DNA of 64,000 bases from Flavobacteriaceae bacterium NBU2977 (GCA_019931105.1 JAIOUW010000001.1:1426001-1490000); one strand, 5' to 3'; shown: positions 52,777 to 62,298, numbered from the stretch's first letter. Numbers and translations are program-made. The notes: generated by a model not told the origin, from the sequence alone.

Positions 52777-54612
52777 ATGGTCGAACTCTCCGGAATCATT
52801 ATTTTAGGAATAATCGCCCAATGGTTTGCTTGGCGGTTAAAACTTCCTGCAATTCTGCCATTGATCCTTATAGGACTCTTGGTCGGCCCTATCGCTACGC
52901 TATATACATCTGATGGTTCGAAATTGATCGAACCGATATGGAACGGGCAGCATGGCCTTTTTCCTGGGGAGGGGCTATATTATTTCGTTTCCCTAGCCAT
53001 TAGCATCATTCTCTTCGAAGGCGGTCTTACTCTTAAACGTTCTGAAATCAGGAATGTCGGACCGGTAATCACCAAGTTGATAACCCTGGGCAGTTTGGTG
53101 ACTTTTTTTGGCGCCGGTATTGCGGCCCATTTCATTTTCGGTTTAAGTTGGCAGATTTCCTTTCTATTCTCAGCATTGATTATCGTGACAGGACCGACTG
53201 TGATAACTCCCATACTAAGAAATATTCCGCTTAAAAAAGATCTTTCGGCAGTGCTGAAGTGGGAGGGAATTTTAATAGACCCTATCGGTGCTTTGGCGGC
53301 CGTTTTGGTTTTCGAATTCATTAGCGTGGGAGAGGGACAGGGATATACCTTGACCGCCCTTATCGAATTTCTCAAGATTTTGCTCTTTGGCTTTACTTTC
53401 GGTTTTACTTTCGCCCACGCACTGACCTTTGTTATCAAGAAGAATTTCATACCCCATTATTTACTGAACGTAGTTTCTCTTTCGGCAGTTTTACTGGTTT
53501 TCGTGATATCTGATATTTTTGCCCATGAGTCGGGGCTATTGGCCGTTGTAGTCATGGGAATGGTCATGGGCAATACAGACCTGCCCAATCTGAAAGAACT
53601 TCTTTATTTCAAGGAATCGTTGAGCGTTCTTTTGATATCGATCCTCTTTATCTTGTTGGCGGCCAATATCAACATATCAGACCTTGAACTTATTCTGAAC
53701 TGGAAAACGGCTTTGTTGTTTTTGACCATAATTTTTGTGGTTCGCCCTATGGGGGTCTTTCTAAGTGCCTTGGGATCCGATCTCAAGTTCAATGAGAAAC
53801 TTTTCATCGGTTGGGTTGGCCCTCGAGGTATTGTCGCCGCGGGAATCGCCTCTCTATTTGGGTCAAAGTTGTTGGCAAAGGGCGAACCGGGGGCCGAGTA
53901 TATTACCCCATTGGTCTTTATGATCGTCTTGGGCACCGTCTTGCTCAACGCTACCACGGCACGTTTCTTTGCCAAGATAATAGGGGTATTCTTGAAAAAA
54001 TCTGAAGGTATATTGATAATAGGTGCCTCTAAGGTATCACGTCTTATCGGTGAGTATCTTCATAAGAACAACCGTCATGTGGTTTTGATCGACAGCAACC
54101 AGATCAATATCGAAAAGGCTAAAAAACTTGGTTTGGAAGCCTTTACGGCCAACATTTACTCAGATACCATAATGGACAACATCGAATTGAACGATGTGGG
54201 CTACTTGATGGCCTTGACCGGCAACTCGGATATCAACCAATATGCAGTAGATAAGTTTGGAAAACAGTTCGGGGAGAACGGTTCTTTTCGCCTGGTCAAC
54301 TCCGATGAAATGAACGACCCCGAGAACAATCCTAAGGAAGGCCTGTTTTCACATACCGATGATTTTATCAAACTAATGGAAGCCTCGCGAAAATACCCAT
54401 CAATCCATGAAATTGAACTTAAGGATCAAGAGCACTATGAAGGTATGATAGAGATTATAAAGGCGGAAGAAAATATCATACCCATTTTTTTAAAGACCCC
54501 TGATGGCGAATTGGAGATCATATCGTCTTTCAGTACCGAATCCAATACCATCAAGGAAGGCTATAAATTGGTGTATTTAGGAAAAATGCTCGAAATAGAA
54601 GGGGCTACTTAA
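52777..54612 (+). CDS. CPA1-type cation:proton antiporter with C-terminal NAD-binding (RCK) domain
   Basis: 611 residues from the ATG at 52777 (an open GTG at 52747 would add ten polar residues). About 12-13 membrane helices, with ATIAYTSD-like and HESGLLAVVVMGMVMGN (helix with the exchange-site acidic region) and GWVGPRGIVAAGIASLFGSKL as conserved CPA1 elements. The cytosolic part (about 415-520) is a TrkA-N/RCK Rossmann domain (GILIIGASKVSRLIGEYLHK, VVLIDSNQINIEKAKKLG), followed by a short regulatory tail. It exchanges Na+ or K+ for H+ in pH or salt homeostasis, with probable nucleotide gating. Confidence 0.92.
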   Translation: MVELSGIIILGIIAQWFAWRLKLPAILPLILIGLLVGPIATLYTSDGSKLIEPIWNGQHGLFPGEGLYYFVSLAISIILFEGGLTLKRSEIRNVGPVITKLITLGSLVTFFGAGIAAHFIFGLSWQISFLFSALIIVTGPTVITPILRNIPLKKDLSAVLKWEGILIDPIGALAAVLVFEFISVGEGQGYTLTALIEFLKILLFGFTFGFTFAHALTFVIKKNFIPHYLLNVVSLSAVLLVFVISDIFAHESGLLAVVVMGMVMGNTDLPNLKELLYFKESLSVLLISILFILLAANINISDLELILNWKTALLFLTIIFVVRPMGVFLSALGSDLKFNEKLFIGWVGPRGIVAAGIASLFGSKLLAKGEPGAEYITPLVFMIVLGTVLLNATTARFFAKIIGVFLKKSEGILIIGASKVSRLIGEYLHKNNRHVVLIDSNQINIEKAKKLGLEAFTANIYSDTIMDNIELNDVGYLMALTGNSDINQYAVDKFGKQFGENGSFRLVNSDEMNDPENNPKEGLFSHTDDFIKLMEASRKYPSIHEIELKDQEHYEGMIEIIKAEENIIPIFLKTPDGELEIISSFSTESNTIKEGYKLVYLGKMLEIEGAT

Positions 54613-54763
54613 ATCGATACAGCAAGAAAAAAATGGCCTGTCTCAAAATGATTTAAATCTTTGGATAAGTTGACCGATGGATTTGAAATCATTACCGATT
54701 TGTTCTGGCCAAAGGTTTTTAGTTGAAAAAGACTTTTCATTAAGATGTCTGCTCTGCGCCAGC

Positions 54764-54997
54764 TCAATCCAAGAACGGCATCAGTTTCCAAACAGTGACC
54801 GAAATATCTTCTTTTTCAATAGTGTAACCTTTGCCGGCGATAAGTCTATAAAAGTAAATCGAAGATTCTCTGATTATCTTATCCTGAAGTAGCTCTTTAT
54901 CGACATCACCACCCTCTTGCTGCCATGTAAATATTGAATTTTGTTCGATTTGGATCAAGCGGTGTTGCGCAACGAATTGTGCAATGTAGGTTGTCAT
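54764..54997 (-). CDS. Small hypothetical protein
   Basis: 77 residues, not recognised. It begins MTTYIAQFVAQHRLIQIEQN and contains ESSIYFYRLIAGKGYTIEKE. Soluble, mixed alpha/beta, no signal peptide. Codon usage resembles the neighbours, and it does not overlap another gene, so it is probably real. Flanked by 151 and 120 bases without genes; convergent with the antiporter gene and on the same strand as lepA downstream. Confidence 0.5.
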   Translation of the reverse strand: MTTYIAQFVAQHRLIQIEQNSIFTWQQEGGDVDKELLQDKIIRESSIYFYRLIAGKGYTIEKEDISVTVWKLMPFLD

Positions 54998-55117
54998 TGA
55001 TTCAGGGGCTTTATATACTACAGAAATAACTTTACAAGGCCGGAATTATTGTATTGGCCCACAAAAAATGTAAGTAAAAACTTCAAGCCAACATTTTTCT
55101 GGAAAAGGCGTGAAGAT

Positions 55118-56914
55118 TTAATCGTTTAGTTTTAGAACCGCCATAAAAGCCTGTTGCGGAATTTCGACATTACCCACTTGACGCATACGTTTTTTACCTT
55201 TTTTCTGCTTTTCAAGAAGCTTTCGCTTTCGGGAAATATCTCCACCATAACATTTGGCGGTTACGTCTTTTCGAAGCGCCTTGATCGTTTCGCGCGAAAT
55301 GATCTTGGATCCGATGGCCGCTTGAATCGGAATATCGAATTGTTGCCTGGGGATCAGCTCCTTCAATTTTTCGCACATCTTTTTGCCAATGGTGGTCGCA
55401 TTGTCGAAATGGATCAGCGCAGACAAGGCATCAACAGGTTGTGAATTTAAAAGTATGTCCACACGCACCAGTTTGGACACCCGCATGCCGATAGGACTAT
55501 AATCGAATGAGGCATACCCCTTTGAAACAGTTTTGAGCCGGTCGTAAAAATCGAACACGATTTCGGCAAGGGGCATGTCAAAGGTCAACTCTACCCGGTC
55601 GGTGGTCAAATAGGTCTGATTCGTAATCAAACCCCTTTTGTCGATGCATAGTGACATTACGTTGCCCACGAAGTCAGATTTCGTGATTATCGTAGCCTTG
55701 ATATAGGGCTCCTCGACACGATCCAAGGTAGAGGGGTCTGGCAGATCTGAAGGGTTGTTGACGATGATATTGGTTTCAGGATCTTTTCTTGTATAGGCAT
55801 GATAACTAACGTTGGGTACCGTGGTAATTACGGTCATATCGAACTCGCGCTCCAAACGTTCCTGGATGATTTCCATATGTAGCATGCCGAGAAAACCGCA
55901 ACGGAAACCGAAACCGAGGGCCGCACTACTTTCAGGGGCGAATACCAATGAGGCGTCGTTCAGCTGTAATTTTTCCATTGAGGAGCGCAGCTCTTCAAAA
56001 TCTTCGGTATCGACGGGGTAGATTCCCGCGAATACCATGGGCTTTACATCTTCAAAACCTGCAATGGCGTTCTTGGTGGGATTTTCCGAATCGGTTATGG
56101 TATCACCGACCTTTACTTCCCGGGCATCCTTTATTCCGGTAATAAGGTATCCCACATCGCCGGCCTTTATATTTTGTTTTGGGTGCTGCGTCAACTTTAA
56201 GGTTCCTACCTCATCGGCGAAATAGCTTTTGCCGGTAGCGACGAACTTTATCTTTTGTCCCTTTTTGATTTCCCCGTTGATGACCCTAAAATAAGTTTCG
56301 ACTCCGCGAAAAGGATTGTAGACCGAATCAAAGACCAAAGCCTGAAGTGCTTCGTTAGGATTGCCTGTTGGAGCTGGAATCCGTTGAATGATCGCGGCCA
56401 GTATTTCTTCGATTCCGATTCCCGTTTTTGCGCTGGCCGGAATGACTTCCTCGGGCTTGCATCCCAAAAGATCTACGATATCATCGGTCACCTCTTCAGG
56501 ATTGGCACTGGGTAGATCTACCTTGTTGAGCACGGGGATGATTTCAAGGTCGTTTTCAAGGGCCAAGTATAAATTCGAAATGGTCTGGGCCTGTATGCTC
56601 TGTGCCGCATCGACCACCAAAAGCGCACCTTCACAAGCGGCGATAGACCTAGAGACTTCATAGGAGAAATCGACGTGACCGGGAGTATCGATCAGATTCA
56701 GCACATACGGCTCGCCATTATATTGATAATCCATTTGAATCGCATGGCTTTTAATGGTAATGCCACGCTCGCGCTCAAGATCCATATTATCGAGCAACTG
56801 CTCTTTCTTTTCGCGCTCAGTGACCGAACCGGTAAAGTCCAACAAGCGGTCGGCCAAGGTACTTTTGCCATGGTCGATATGGGCGATTATGCAGAAATTT
56901 CGAATATTTTTCAT
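55118..56914 (-). CDS. lepA: Elongation factor 4 (LepA), back-translocating GTPase
   Basis: 598 residues, the standard length. G1 [15 protein letters not shown], switch region [15 protein letters not shown]3 DTPGHVDF and G4 NKVDLPSA. The LepA-specific C-terminus has [20 protein letters not shown] and [14 protein letters not shown]. It acts on ribosomes under ionic or other stress. A -7 box is seen 20 bases before the ATG. Confidence 0.97.
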   Translation of the reverse strand: MKNIRNFCIIAHIDHGKSTLADRLLDFTGSVTEREKKEQLLDNMDLERERGITIKSHAIQMDYQYNGEPYVLNLIDTPGHVDFSYEVSRSIAACEGALLVVDAAQSIQAQTISNLYLALENDLEIIPVLNKVDLPSANPEEVTDDIVDLLGCKPEEVIPASAKTGIGIEEILAAIIQRIPAPTGNPNEALQALVFDSVYNPFRGVETYFRVINGEIKKGQKIKFVATGKSYFADEVGTLKLTQHPKQNIKAGDVGYLITGIKDAREVKVGDTITDSENPTKNAIAGFEDVKPMVFAGIYPVDTEDFEELRSSMEKLQLNDASLVFAPESSAALGFGFRCGFLGMLHMEIIQERLEREFDMTVITTVPNVSYHAYTRKDPETNIIVNNPSDLPDPSTLDRVEEPYIKATIITKSDFVGNVMSLCIDKRGLITNQTYLTTDRVELTFDMPLAEIVFDFYDRLKTVSKGYASFDYSPIGMRVSKLVRVDILLNSQPVDALSALIHFDNATTIGKKMCEKLKELIPRQQFDIPIQAAIGSKIISRETIKALRKDVTAKCYGGDISRKRKLLEKQKKGKKRMRQVGNVEIPQQAFMAVLKLND

Positions 56915-56934
56915 TGAGAGATTTAAAGCGATTG

Positions 56935-56942
56935 CAAATATA
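56935..56942 (-). promoter_or_regulatory. -7 promoter element (TATATTTG) before lepA
   Basis: Reverse complement of CAAATATA; fits TAnnTTTG and ends 20 bases before the lepA start. No clear -33 TTG. Confidence 0.45.
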
Positions 56943-57045
56943 GCTTTATTTTACAGCTTGCTCGGGCCTTACCTAGTAAATTTCAATGAACTAGGACTAC
57001 ACAAATGGTTAAAAAATGAACAAAAAAATTCCACGGAAAAAGGTT

Positions 57046-57276
57046 TTAAAAAACGCCCAGTAGACCACCACAAATACCAAGGCCGATGAGCAAATATATC
57101 CCGGCGCTGATGAACAATATCTTGGCCGTTTTAATGTGCGATTTTCTTGAGGCGAAGATTCCCCCTATAGCCAAAAGAATAGGTGGGCCAAGCATTAAAA
57201 GGAATAGGATTATTATAAGACCGTCGAGGTTGCCTACTTCCAGCGGATAGTTAAATTTCATCTGCTTGAATTTCAT
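57046..57276 (-). CDS. Small two-helix membrane protein, paralogue 3 of cassette
   Basis: 76 residues (a second ATG at 57261 is also possible). Two hydrophobic segments: LIIILFLLMLGPPILLAIGG and TAKILFISAGIYLLIGLGIC, joined by a short basic loop (ASRKSHIK). The second half aligns with the 59-residue protein at 57363 (TAKIFFILAGVYLLISLGTC) and more loosely with the 70-residue protein at 59663, so the three are probably paralogues. Function unknown. Last gene of the radical SAM/Lgt-like cassette, 86 bases after the 59-residue gene. Confidence 0.7.
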   Translation of the reverse strand: MKFKQMKFNYPLEVGNLDGLIIILFLLMLGPPILLAIGGIFASRKSHIKTAKILFISAGIYLLIGLGICGGLLGVF

Positions 57277-57362
57277 TGGTTTTAAACGTTGTCTCGATAA
57301 CTATCGGATGTAGTTCGAAATAATCATTTCTGCGGTATCTGCCTCTTGTCATCATCATTTTA

Positions 57363-57542
57363 TCAGTGTAAACTAAAGGTTGCCAATAAATAACCACATG
57401 TACCGAGGCTGATCAGCAGATAGACCCCTGCCAAGATAAAAAAGATTTTGGCGGTTTTCTTATTGTCGTTTCTGTGAATAACGATGCCCAGCACCAAGAA
57501 TAACAATGCCGGGCCGAACATCAGAAGTAAGATCAATCCCAT
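57363..57542 (-). CDS. 59-residue two-helix membrane protein, paralogue 2 of cassette
   Basis: ATG at 57542 to TGA at 57363. It reads MGLILLLMFGPALLFLVLGI, then VIHRNDNKKTAKIFFILAGV and YLLISLGTCGYLL. Same layout as the downstream 76-residue protein: LLM-G-P in helix 1, basic loop, KTAKI-F---AG-YLLI-LG-CG in helix 2. It overlaps the last 10 bases of the radical SAM gene, so it should be translated together with it. Inner-membrane location is predicted; function unknown. Confidence 0.75.
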   Translation of the reverse strand: MGLILLLMFGPALLFLVLGIVIHRNDNKKTAKIFFILAGVYLLISLGTCGYLLATFSLH

Positions 57543-58933
57543 GTTGCTTCGGTTTGTAATTCTTCAAGATAGTTTGCTCTATCGTCCCTATAAAAAAGGT
57601 TCATGGTTTCAAAGGGAATGATTTTAAAGTCTTTATTGACAATGTGCACACATGATTTTTTAATGGCCCTGACATCGAAATTATGGGCATCGATAAATTG
57701 CATGATGATGATTCGAAATAGATGGTCGTACCCCAATTCGGGAGCGTCAATCTCCGGAAGACAGCACATGATACTTTTTAAATTGTCACTAGCTTTTTCA
57801 ACGGAATTTCCCGTACTGAAAAGCTCGATCATCTTACCGTGCAATTGCTCGTCTTGCTCGTATATTATGGTGTTTTTTCCCTCGTTCAACAAATCGTCCG
57901 GATTGATATATCGCGTCAGCGGACTAACCTCATCGCCCAATTTCAGGGCGTAGGCCATGACCAAGGCATCAGGGTTGCAGGGTACCGGGATCAAATCGTC
58001 GGGCATAAAAATCGAGGATTGTTCCAAAATTTTTCTTCGTACCTCGGTCAAGGTAATTCGGTTTTCACCGACCTCGAAATTTTCGAGGCGGCCAGCGATT
58101 TGAGTGGGCTGAAAAGTGATTCCGCGAACACATTTTTGCTTCAGTGCGAAATCTATTGTATCACCGATTTCATGATCGTTCAAACCCTTTTGCAAAGTGA
58201 CCACCAAAGTAGTGGAAAGGTTCAATCGGTTCAAATGTTCCAAAGCCTTCAAACGCATTTCTGCCAAGTCGGCACCACGCAGGGTCTGTAACACTTGATC
58301 GTTCAAAGAATCAAACTGCAAATAAACTTCAAAGTCGGGCGCGTATGTTTTCAATTTTTTGGCAAATTCAAAATCCCGCGCAATCTTTATTCCATTTGTA
58401 TTGACCATCAAATGTCTGATCGGCAATGTCTTGGCATAATCCAATATTTCGAAAAAGTGGGGGTGTATCGTCGGCTCCCCGCCACTGATCTGTACCACAT
58501 CGGGCTCTCCTTCGTTTCTTACGACGGCATCGAGCATTTTTTTGACCTCTTCCAAGGTTCTATGGCGCCCATAGGTGGGCGACGAGCCCGCGTAGCAGGT
58601 CGGGCAGGTAAGGTTGCAGCGATCGGTGACCTCGACAACCGTCAGGCAAGAATGTTGTTCATGGTCCGGGCAGAGCCCACAGTCGTACGGGCAGCCATAA
58701 TGTGTCTTGGTATTAAAGGTTTTCGGATATTCCGAAGGCTTATTATAGTTGCGAATGTTCTTATAATATTCAACATCATCGGCGATCAAGACTTTTGAAC
58801 GACCGTGTTCCTTGCACTTTTTCAGCATATAGACCTTTTCATCTTCAAAGACGATCTTGGCATCGACCCTGCGCAGGCATTCCGGGCAGAGACTTAGCGT
58901 AAAATCATAGTAGGTGTAATTTCTTTCGGGCAT
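57533..58933 (-). CDS. Radical SAM enzyme, Tes/MJ0619-like
   Basis: 466 residues. The SAM cluster motif is CNLTCPTCY (Cys106, 110, 113). Before it are CPEC (16-19) with C40 in KKCKEHG, a rubredoxin-like set, and YGCPYDCGLCPDHEQHSC (81, 85, 88, 96), enough for further metal clusters; GGEPTIHP is the SAM-binding strand. A C-terminal set follows (IMCCLPEI, KKSCVHIV, FKIIPFE). I recall this order from archaeal MJ0619-type proteins, including tetraether lipid synthase Tes, which joins lipid chains by C-C bonds. IPFE replaces the usual IPFC, so one cluster ligand may be lost. Overlaps the Lgt-like gene by 29 bases and the 59-residue gene by 10. A lipid substrate is inference. Confidence 0.85.
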   Translation of the reverse strand: MPERNYTYYDFTLSLCPECLRRVDAKIVFEDEKVYMLKKCKEHGRSKVLIADDVEYYKNIRNYNKPSEYPKTFNTKTHYGCPYDCGLCPDHEQHSCLTVVEVTDRCNLTCPTCYAGSSPTYGRHRTLEEVKKMLDAVVRNEGEPDVVQISGGEPTIHPHFFEILDYAKTLPIRHLMVNTNGIKIARDFEFAKKLKTYAPDFEVYLQFDSLNDQVLQTLRGADLAEMRLKALEHLNRLNLSTTLVVTLQKGLNDHEIGDTIDFALKQKCVRGITFQPTQIAGRLENFEVGENRITLTEVRRKILEQSSIFMPDDLIPVPCNPDALVMAYALKLGDEVSPLTRYINPDDLLNEGKNTIIYEQDEQLHGKMIELFSTGNSVEKASDNLKSIMCCLPEIDAPELGYDHLFRIIIMQFIDAHNFDVRAIKKSCVHIVNKDFKIIPFETMNLFYRDDRANYLEELQTEATWD

Positions 58934-59666
58934 ATATGATTCCCTTTCGGATGGTTTTATGGTAGTATAGCAAACAAATTAAGCATAAAACCTGAATGCT
59001 GCTCAAACCGACCACCAAAAATGAATTGGGCTTAATGAATTCGATCGCGAAGCGAAATGAGAAGTAGGCAACCATGAAGATCTTAAAATACATGCCATTT
59101 TCGAATCGATTCGGGTTCTTTTGAAGTTGTTTGATAAGGATGAAGATCAACATCAGAAAAAGAATTTCATATAAGGCGATGGGGTGCCTGGGCAGACCAT
59201 CTCCTAGATCCATTCCCAAGAAAAAATCGGTTTCCTTGCCATAGGTAAACTCTTTTGTTCCGGTCAGGAAACATCCAACGCGACCAATAATGATGCCCAA
59301 TATAATCGGAAGTGTAAACAGATCGCCTGAAGACTGTTTTTCCCCGATTATTTTTTTTGCCAGCTCGACCCCGAGCAAACCGCCAAAAAGCCCGCCCATG
59401 ATGGTTTTGTTGTTTAAAATTGAAATCCACCCCTGCGCATAGTGCATCGCTGGGTTTTCTAAAAAGGCGACCAATCGAGAAAAGAACAGGGCTCCGAAAA
59501 CGGCACCGATGATTATAGAAAGCCTGTTATTCGAAGATATGGTATCGTTGCTTCGCTTTCTGAGAATAACATAAAACCTGAACCCGATGATGAAGGCAAG
59601 ATATTCAAGTATAAGGTGAACATTCAGTTTCACTCCGAGAACAGTGGGTTCAAAGGGTATGTTCAT
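58905..59666 (-). CDS. Lgt-like membrane protein lacking the HGG histidine
   Basis: 253 residues, seven or so helices, Lgt fold. Recognisable Lgt motifs: GRVGCFLTG (for GRLGNFING, Arg about 129), LPRHPIALYE (for PRHPSQLYE) and FRFAIEF. The essential His of FHGGLIG is Met here (IMGGLFGG, about 90), and the Asn of GNFIN is Cys. True Lgt moves diacylglyceryl from phosphatidylglycerol to lipoprotein Cys; these changes argue against that exact reaction. It shares ATGA with the upstream 70-residue gene and overlaps the radical SAM gene. Likely an inner-membrane protein handling a glycerolipid. Confidence 0.85.
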   Translation of the reverse strand: MNIPFEPTVLGVKLNVHLILEYLAFIIGFRFYVILRKRSNDTISSNNRLSIIIGAVFGALFFSRLVAFLENPAMHYAQGWISILNNKTIMGGLFGGLLGVELAKKIIGEKQSSGDLFTLPIILGIIIGRVGCFLTGTKEFTYGKETDFFLGMDLGDGLPRHPIALYEILFLMLIFILIKQLQKNPNRFENGMYFKIFMVAYFSFRFAIEFIKPNSFLVVGLSSIQVLCLICLLYYHKTIRKGIIYARKKLHLL

Positions 59667-59875
59667 CCCTTCAAAAGAATTAGCACAATGGGCGTTAGAA
59701 CAATTAAGAGAATGTAAATAAGGGCCAAATAAAGGAATATTTTAGCGACTCTTCTTTTTTCTAGTGATCTAAAAAACCAACCGATCAGCAGCATGACAAA
59801 AAATGGGGATAGACCCGTTAAGACAATAATGAAAATATCGGTATCGCTAAAAATTTCAATGTCGCTCATTGGCAT
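59663..59875 (-). CDS. 70-residue two-helix membrane protein, paralogue 1 of cassette
   Basis: 70 residues (ATG also at 59869). Helix 1: IFIIVLTGLSPFFVMLLIGW; basic loop FRSLEKRRV; helix 2: AKIFLYLALIYILLIVLTPI. The loop-helix 2 pattern (basic stretch, AKI, then YxLL) matches the two small proteins downstream of the radical SAM gene. The stop overlaps the Lgt-like start (ATGA). First gene of the cassette, 46 bases after the PD40 gene, with which it may share a transcript. Confidence 0.75.
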   Translation of the reverse strand: MPMSDIEIFSDTDIFIIVLTGLSPFFVMLLIGWFFRSLEKRRVAKIFLYLALIYILLIVLTPIVLILLKG

Positions 59876-59921
59876 TCATTCTCTTAGTCGATGCTATTGA
59901 TGCCTTTTGGGCAATATTATC

Positions 59922-61028
59922 TTATTCCTGCCACTCCGCAATGAACAAGTTTGTATCCCTGGTTCCGCCGTTGTTTCGATTGCTTGAAAAGGCCAGATAT
60001 TTTCCATCGTTTGAGAATACCGGAAAAGCGTCAAAAGTTTCACCATGGGTAACGCGTTCCAAGTTTTTACCATCAATGTCGATGAGGTAAAGATTGAATG
60101 GAAAGCCCTTTTCGGCCTCAAAATTACTTGAGAACAGTATTTTATTGCCCGAGGGGTGAAAAAATGGACTCCAGTTCGCATTGCCCAAAAAAGTCAGTTG
60201 TTTTAGATCCGAACCGTCGGCGTTGCAGATAAATAGCTCCATTTCCGTAGGTTCCACCAAGCCTTCGGCAAGCAGGTCTTTGTATTTTTTGATTTCCTCG
60301 GGTGTTTTTGGCCGAGAGGCCCGAAATATCAATTTAGAGCCGTCAGGCGAGAAAAAAGCGCCGCCGTCATAACCGAGTTCATTGGTTATCTGTTTCACAT
60401 CCGAGCCGTCAAGGTTCATGGTATACAGTTCTAGATCACCGCTTCGATCCGAGGTGAAAACAATCTTATCGCCTTTTGGCGAAACCGTAGCCTCGGCGTC
60501 ATACCCTTTTTCATTGGTCAATTGGGCAGTGATGTTTCCTTCGAGATCTGACACGAAAATGTCGAACGAATCGTAGACCGGCCATACATAGTTTCCGTTT
60601 TTCCGAAGGGGAACCTCGGGGCATTCCTCATCGACCAAATGCGTGGATCCATAAACAAAATGTTTGTTATCGGGCAAGAAATACGCACAGGTCGTGCGGC
60701 CCATACCCGTACTGACCATTGGAGGTTTATTGCCCCTGAAATCTTCGTTGATGTTCATCAAGAACATCTGGTCACAGTTCAATCCCCATTCCGAAAAATT
60801 AGATTGAAAGATCATTTGTTTATCATCCCAGCTCCAATAGGCTTCGGCGTTATCGCCGCCGAAAGTAATTTGGCGAATGCTCTTGAAATATTTCTCACCT
60901 TCATGGATCAAGGTATCCGAGCCGGCCATTAGCGAAGTCTTTTCGGCCGCGGGTTCTACCGATTTCTTGGGTTCGGTTTTACAACTGCCAAATGTTATTA
61001 TTGCCGCAAGAACTAAGATTTTCTTCAT
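59922..61028 (-). CDS. TolB/PD40 beta-propeller lipoprotein
   Basis: 368 residues from the ATG at 61028, giving the lipoprotein signal MKKILVLAAIITFGSC. Repeated PD40 strands: DAEATVSPKGDKIVFTSDRS, DGGAFFSPDGSKLIFRASRP, NWSPFFHPSGNKILFSSNFE, DAFPVFSNDGKYLAFSSNRN. Such propellers bind peptides or sugars or accompany peptidases; no catalytic residues are seen. Divergent from the M28 peptidase lipoprotein across 35 bases, and 46 bases upstream of the small-membrane/Lgt-like/radical SAM cassette. Confidence 0.9.
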   Translation of the reverse strand: MKKILVLAAIITFGSCKTEPKKSVEPAAEKTSLMAGSDTLIHEGEKYFKSIRQITFGGDNAEAYWSWDDKQMIFQSNFSEWGLNCDQMFLMNINEDFRGNKPPMVSTGMGRTTCAYFLPDNKHFVYGSTHLVDEECPEVPLRKNGNYVWPVYDSFDIFVSDLEGNITAQLTNEKGYDAEATVSPKGDKIVFTSDRSGDLELYTMNLDGSDVKQITNELGYDGGAFFSPDGSKLIFRASRPKTPEEIKKYKDLLAEGLVEPTEMELFICNADGSDLKQLTFLGNANWSPFFHPSGNKILFSSNFEAEKGFPFNLYLIDIDGKNLERVTHGETFDAFPVFSNDGKYLAFSSNRNNGGTRDTNLFIAEWQE

Positions 61029-61063
61029 GGGATGTTTAATTTTACGCGAAAATACATTCAAAA

Positions 61064-62290
61064 ATGATTAAAAGAAGCCTCTTACTGCTCTTTTTGATAT
61101 CGATTTCATCCTGTAAAAAAGAAAAACCAATAGTTGTTTCCATTGCCGACGATGTCGCTTTCTTGGCCAGTGATTCACTTCAGGGGCGTGAAACGGGCAC
61201 CGCCTACGAATTGAAGGCCGCAAACTATATCAAGGAACGAATGGAGTCTATCGGGTTGCAGCCCAAAAACGATGACAAAAAGTTCTACCAAACCTTCAGT
61301 TTTAAACCCAAGAACGACCCGCATCAAGAAATACAGTATGTTGATGGTGATAGTACGATTACGGGAACGAACGTAATCGGATTTCTGAACAATCAAGCAG
61401 ACAAAACGGTAATCATCGGGGCACATTACGATCATCTAGGTTTGGGCGGCGAGGGATCTTTATATCGGGAAGGTGAGGCGATTCATAACGGTGCCGATGA
61501 CAATGCTAGTGGTGTCGCCGTATTGCTACAATTGGCCGATAGTCTGAAAACCAAGGCGTACAAAGGCAACAATTATCTCTTTATAGCTTTTTCGGGGGAA
61601 GAAATGGGATTACTCGGAAGCAATTACTTTGTCAAAAACCCTACCATTGACCTTTCGAAAATCAATTACATGATTAATATGGACATGGTCGGAAGACTTC
61701 GAGAAGACAAGACCCTATCGATCAGTGGAACAGGAACTGCACCAATTTGGAACCAAGTCTTGAATTCGGCGAACACCGGCTTTAAATTGGTATTGAAAGA
61801 ATCGGGTGTCGGGCCATCGGACCACACTTCTTTTTATTTGCAAGATATTCCCGTACTACATTTTTTCACAGGGCAACATGAAGATTATCACAAACCGGGC
61901 GATGACTACGATAAATTGAATTATGAAGGAATGAACATGATTACCGCCTATATTCTCGACGTCATCGAAGAATTGGACGACAAACCCAAACTGGCCTTTA
62001 AAAAGACCAAGAACGAAAGTGAGGAGGTGCCGCGTTTCAAAGTGGCATTGGGCGTGGTGCCCGATTATCTTTTTGACGGTGAAGGCATGCGCATCGACGG
62101 GGTAAGCGAAGATAAGCCCGCAGAGAAGGCCGGACTCCAAAAAGGGGACATCGTTGTCAAGCTAGGCGATAGTATCATAGTTGATATGATGAGCTACATG
62201 AGGGCCTTATCTACTTTTGAAGAAGGAAATTCCACCAAGGTCATCGTAGATCGAAACGGAGAGAAAATAGAAACCGAAATTACCTTTTAA
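61064..62290 (+). CDS. M28-family peptidase lipoprotein with C-terminal PDZ
   Basis: 408 residues with lipoprotein signal (LLLLFLISISSC). Zinc ligands: His in GAHYDHLGLGG, Asp in NGADDNASGV, Glu-Glu in AFSGEEMGLLGS, Asp in MINMDMVGRL and the distal His in LHFFTGQHEDYHKPGDD; SDHTSFY is also conserved. PDZ domain at about 325-405 (KAGLQKGDIVVKLGDSIIVD). An aminopeptidase in the periplasm. Divergent from the PD40 lipoprotein; the two may share control. Confidence 0.93.
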   Translation: MIKRSLLLLFLISISSCKKEKPIVVSIADDVAFLASDSLQGRETGTAYELKAANYIKERMESIGLQPKNDDKKFYQTFSFKPKNDPHQEIQYVDGDSTITGTNVIGFLNNQADKTVIIGAHYDHLGLGGEGSLYREGEAIHNGADDNASGVAVLLQLADSLKTKAYKGNNYLFIAFSGEEMGLLGSNYFVKNPTIDLSKINYMINMDMVGRLREDKTLSISGTGTAPIWNQVLNSANTGFKLVLKESGVGPSDHTSFYLQDIPVLHFFTGQHEDYHKPGDDYDKLNYEGMNMITAYILDVIEELDDKPKLAFKKTKNESEEVPRFKVALGVVPDYLFDGEGMRIDGVSEDKPAEKAGLQKGDIVVKLGDSIIVDMMSYMRALSTFEEGNSTKVIVDRNGEKIETEITF

Positions 62291-62298
62291 AAATTTCC

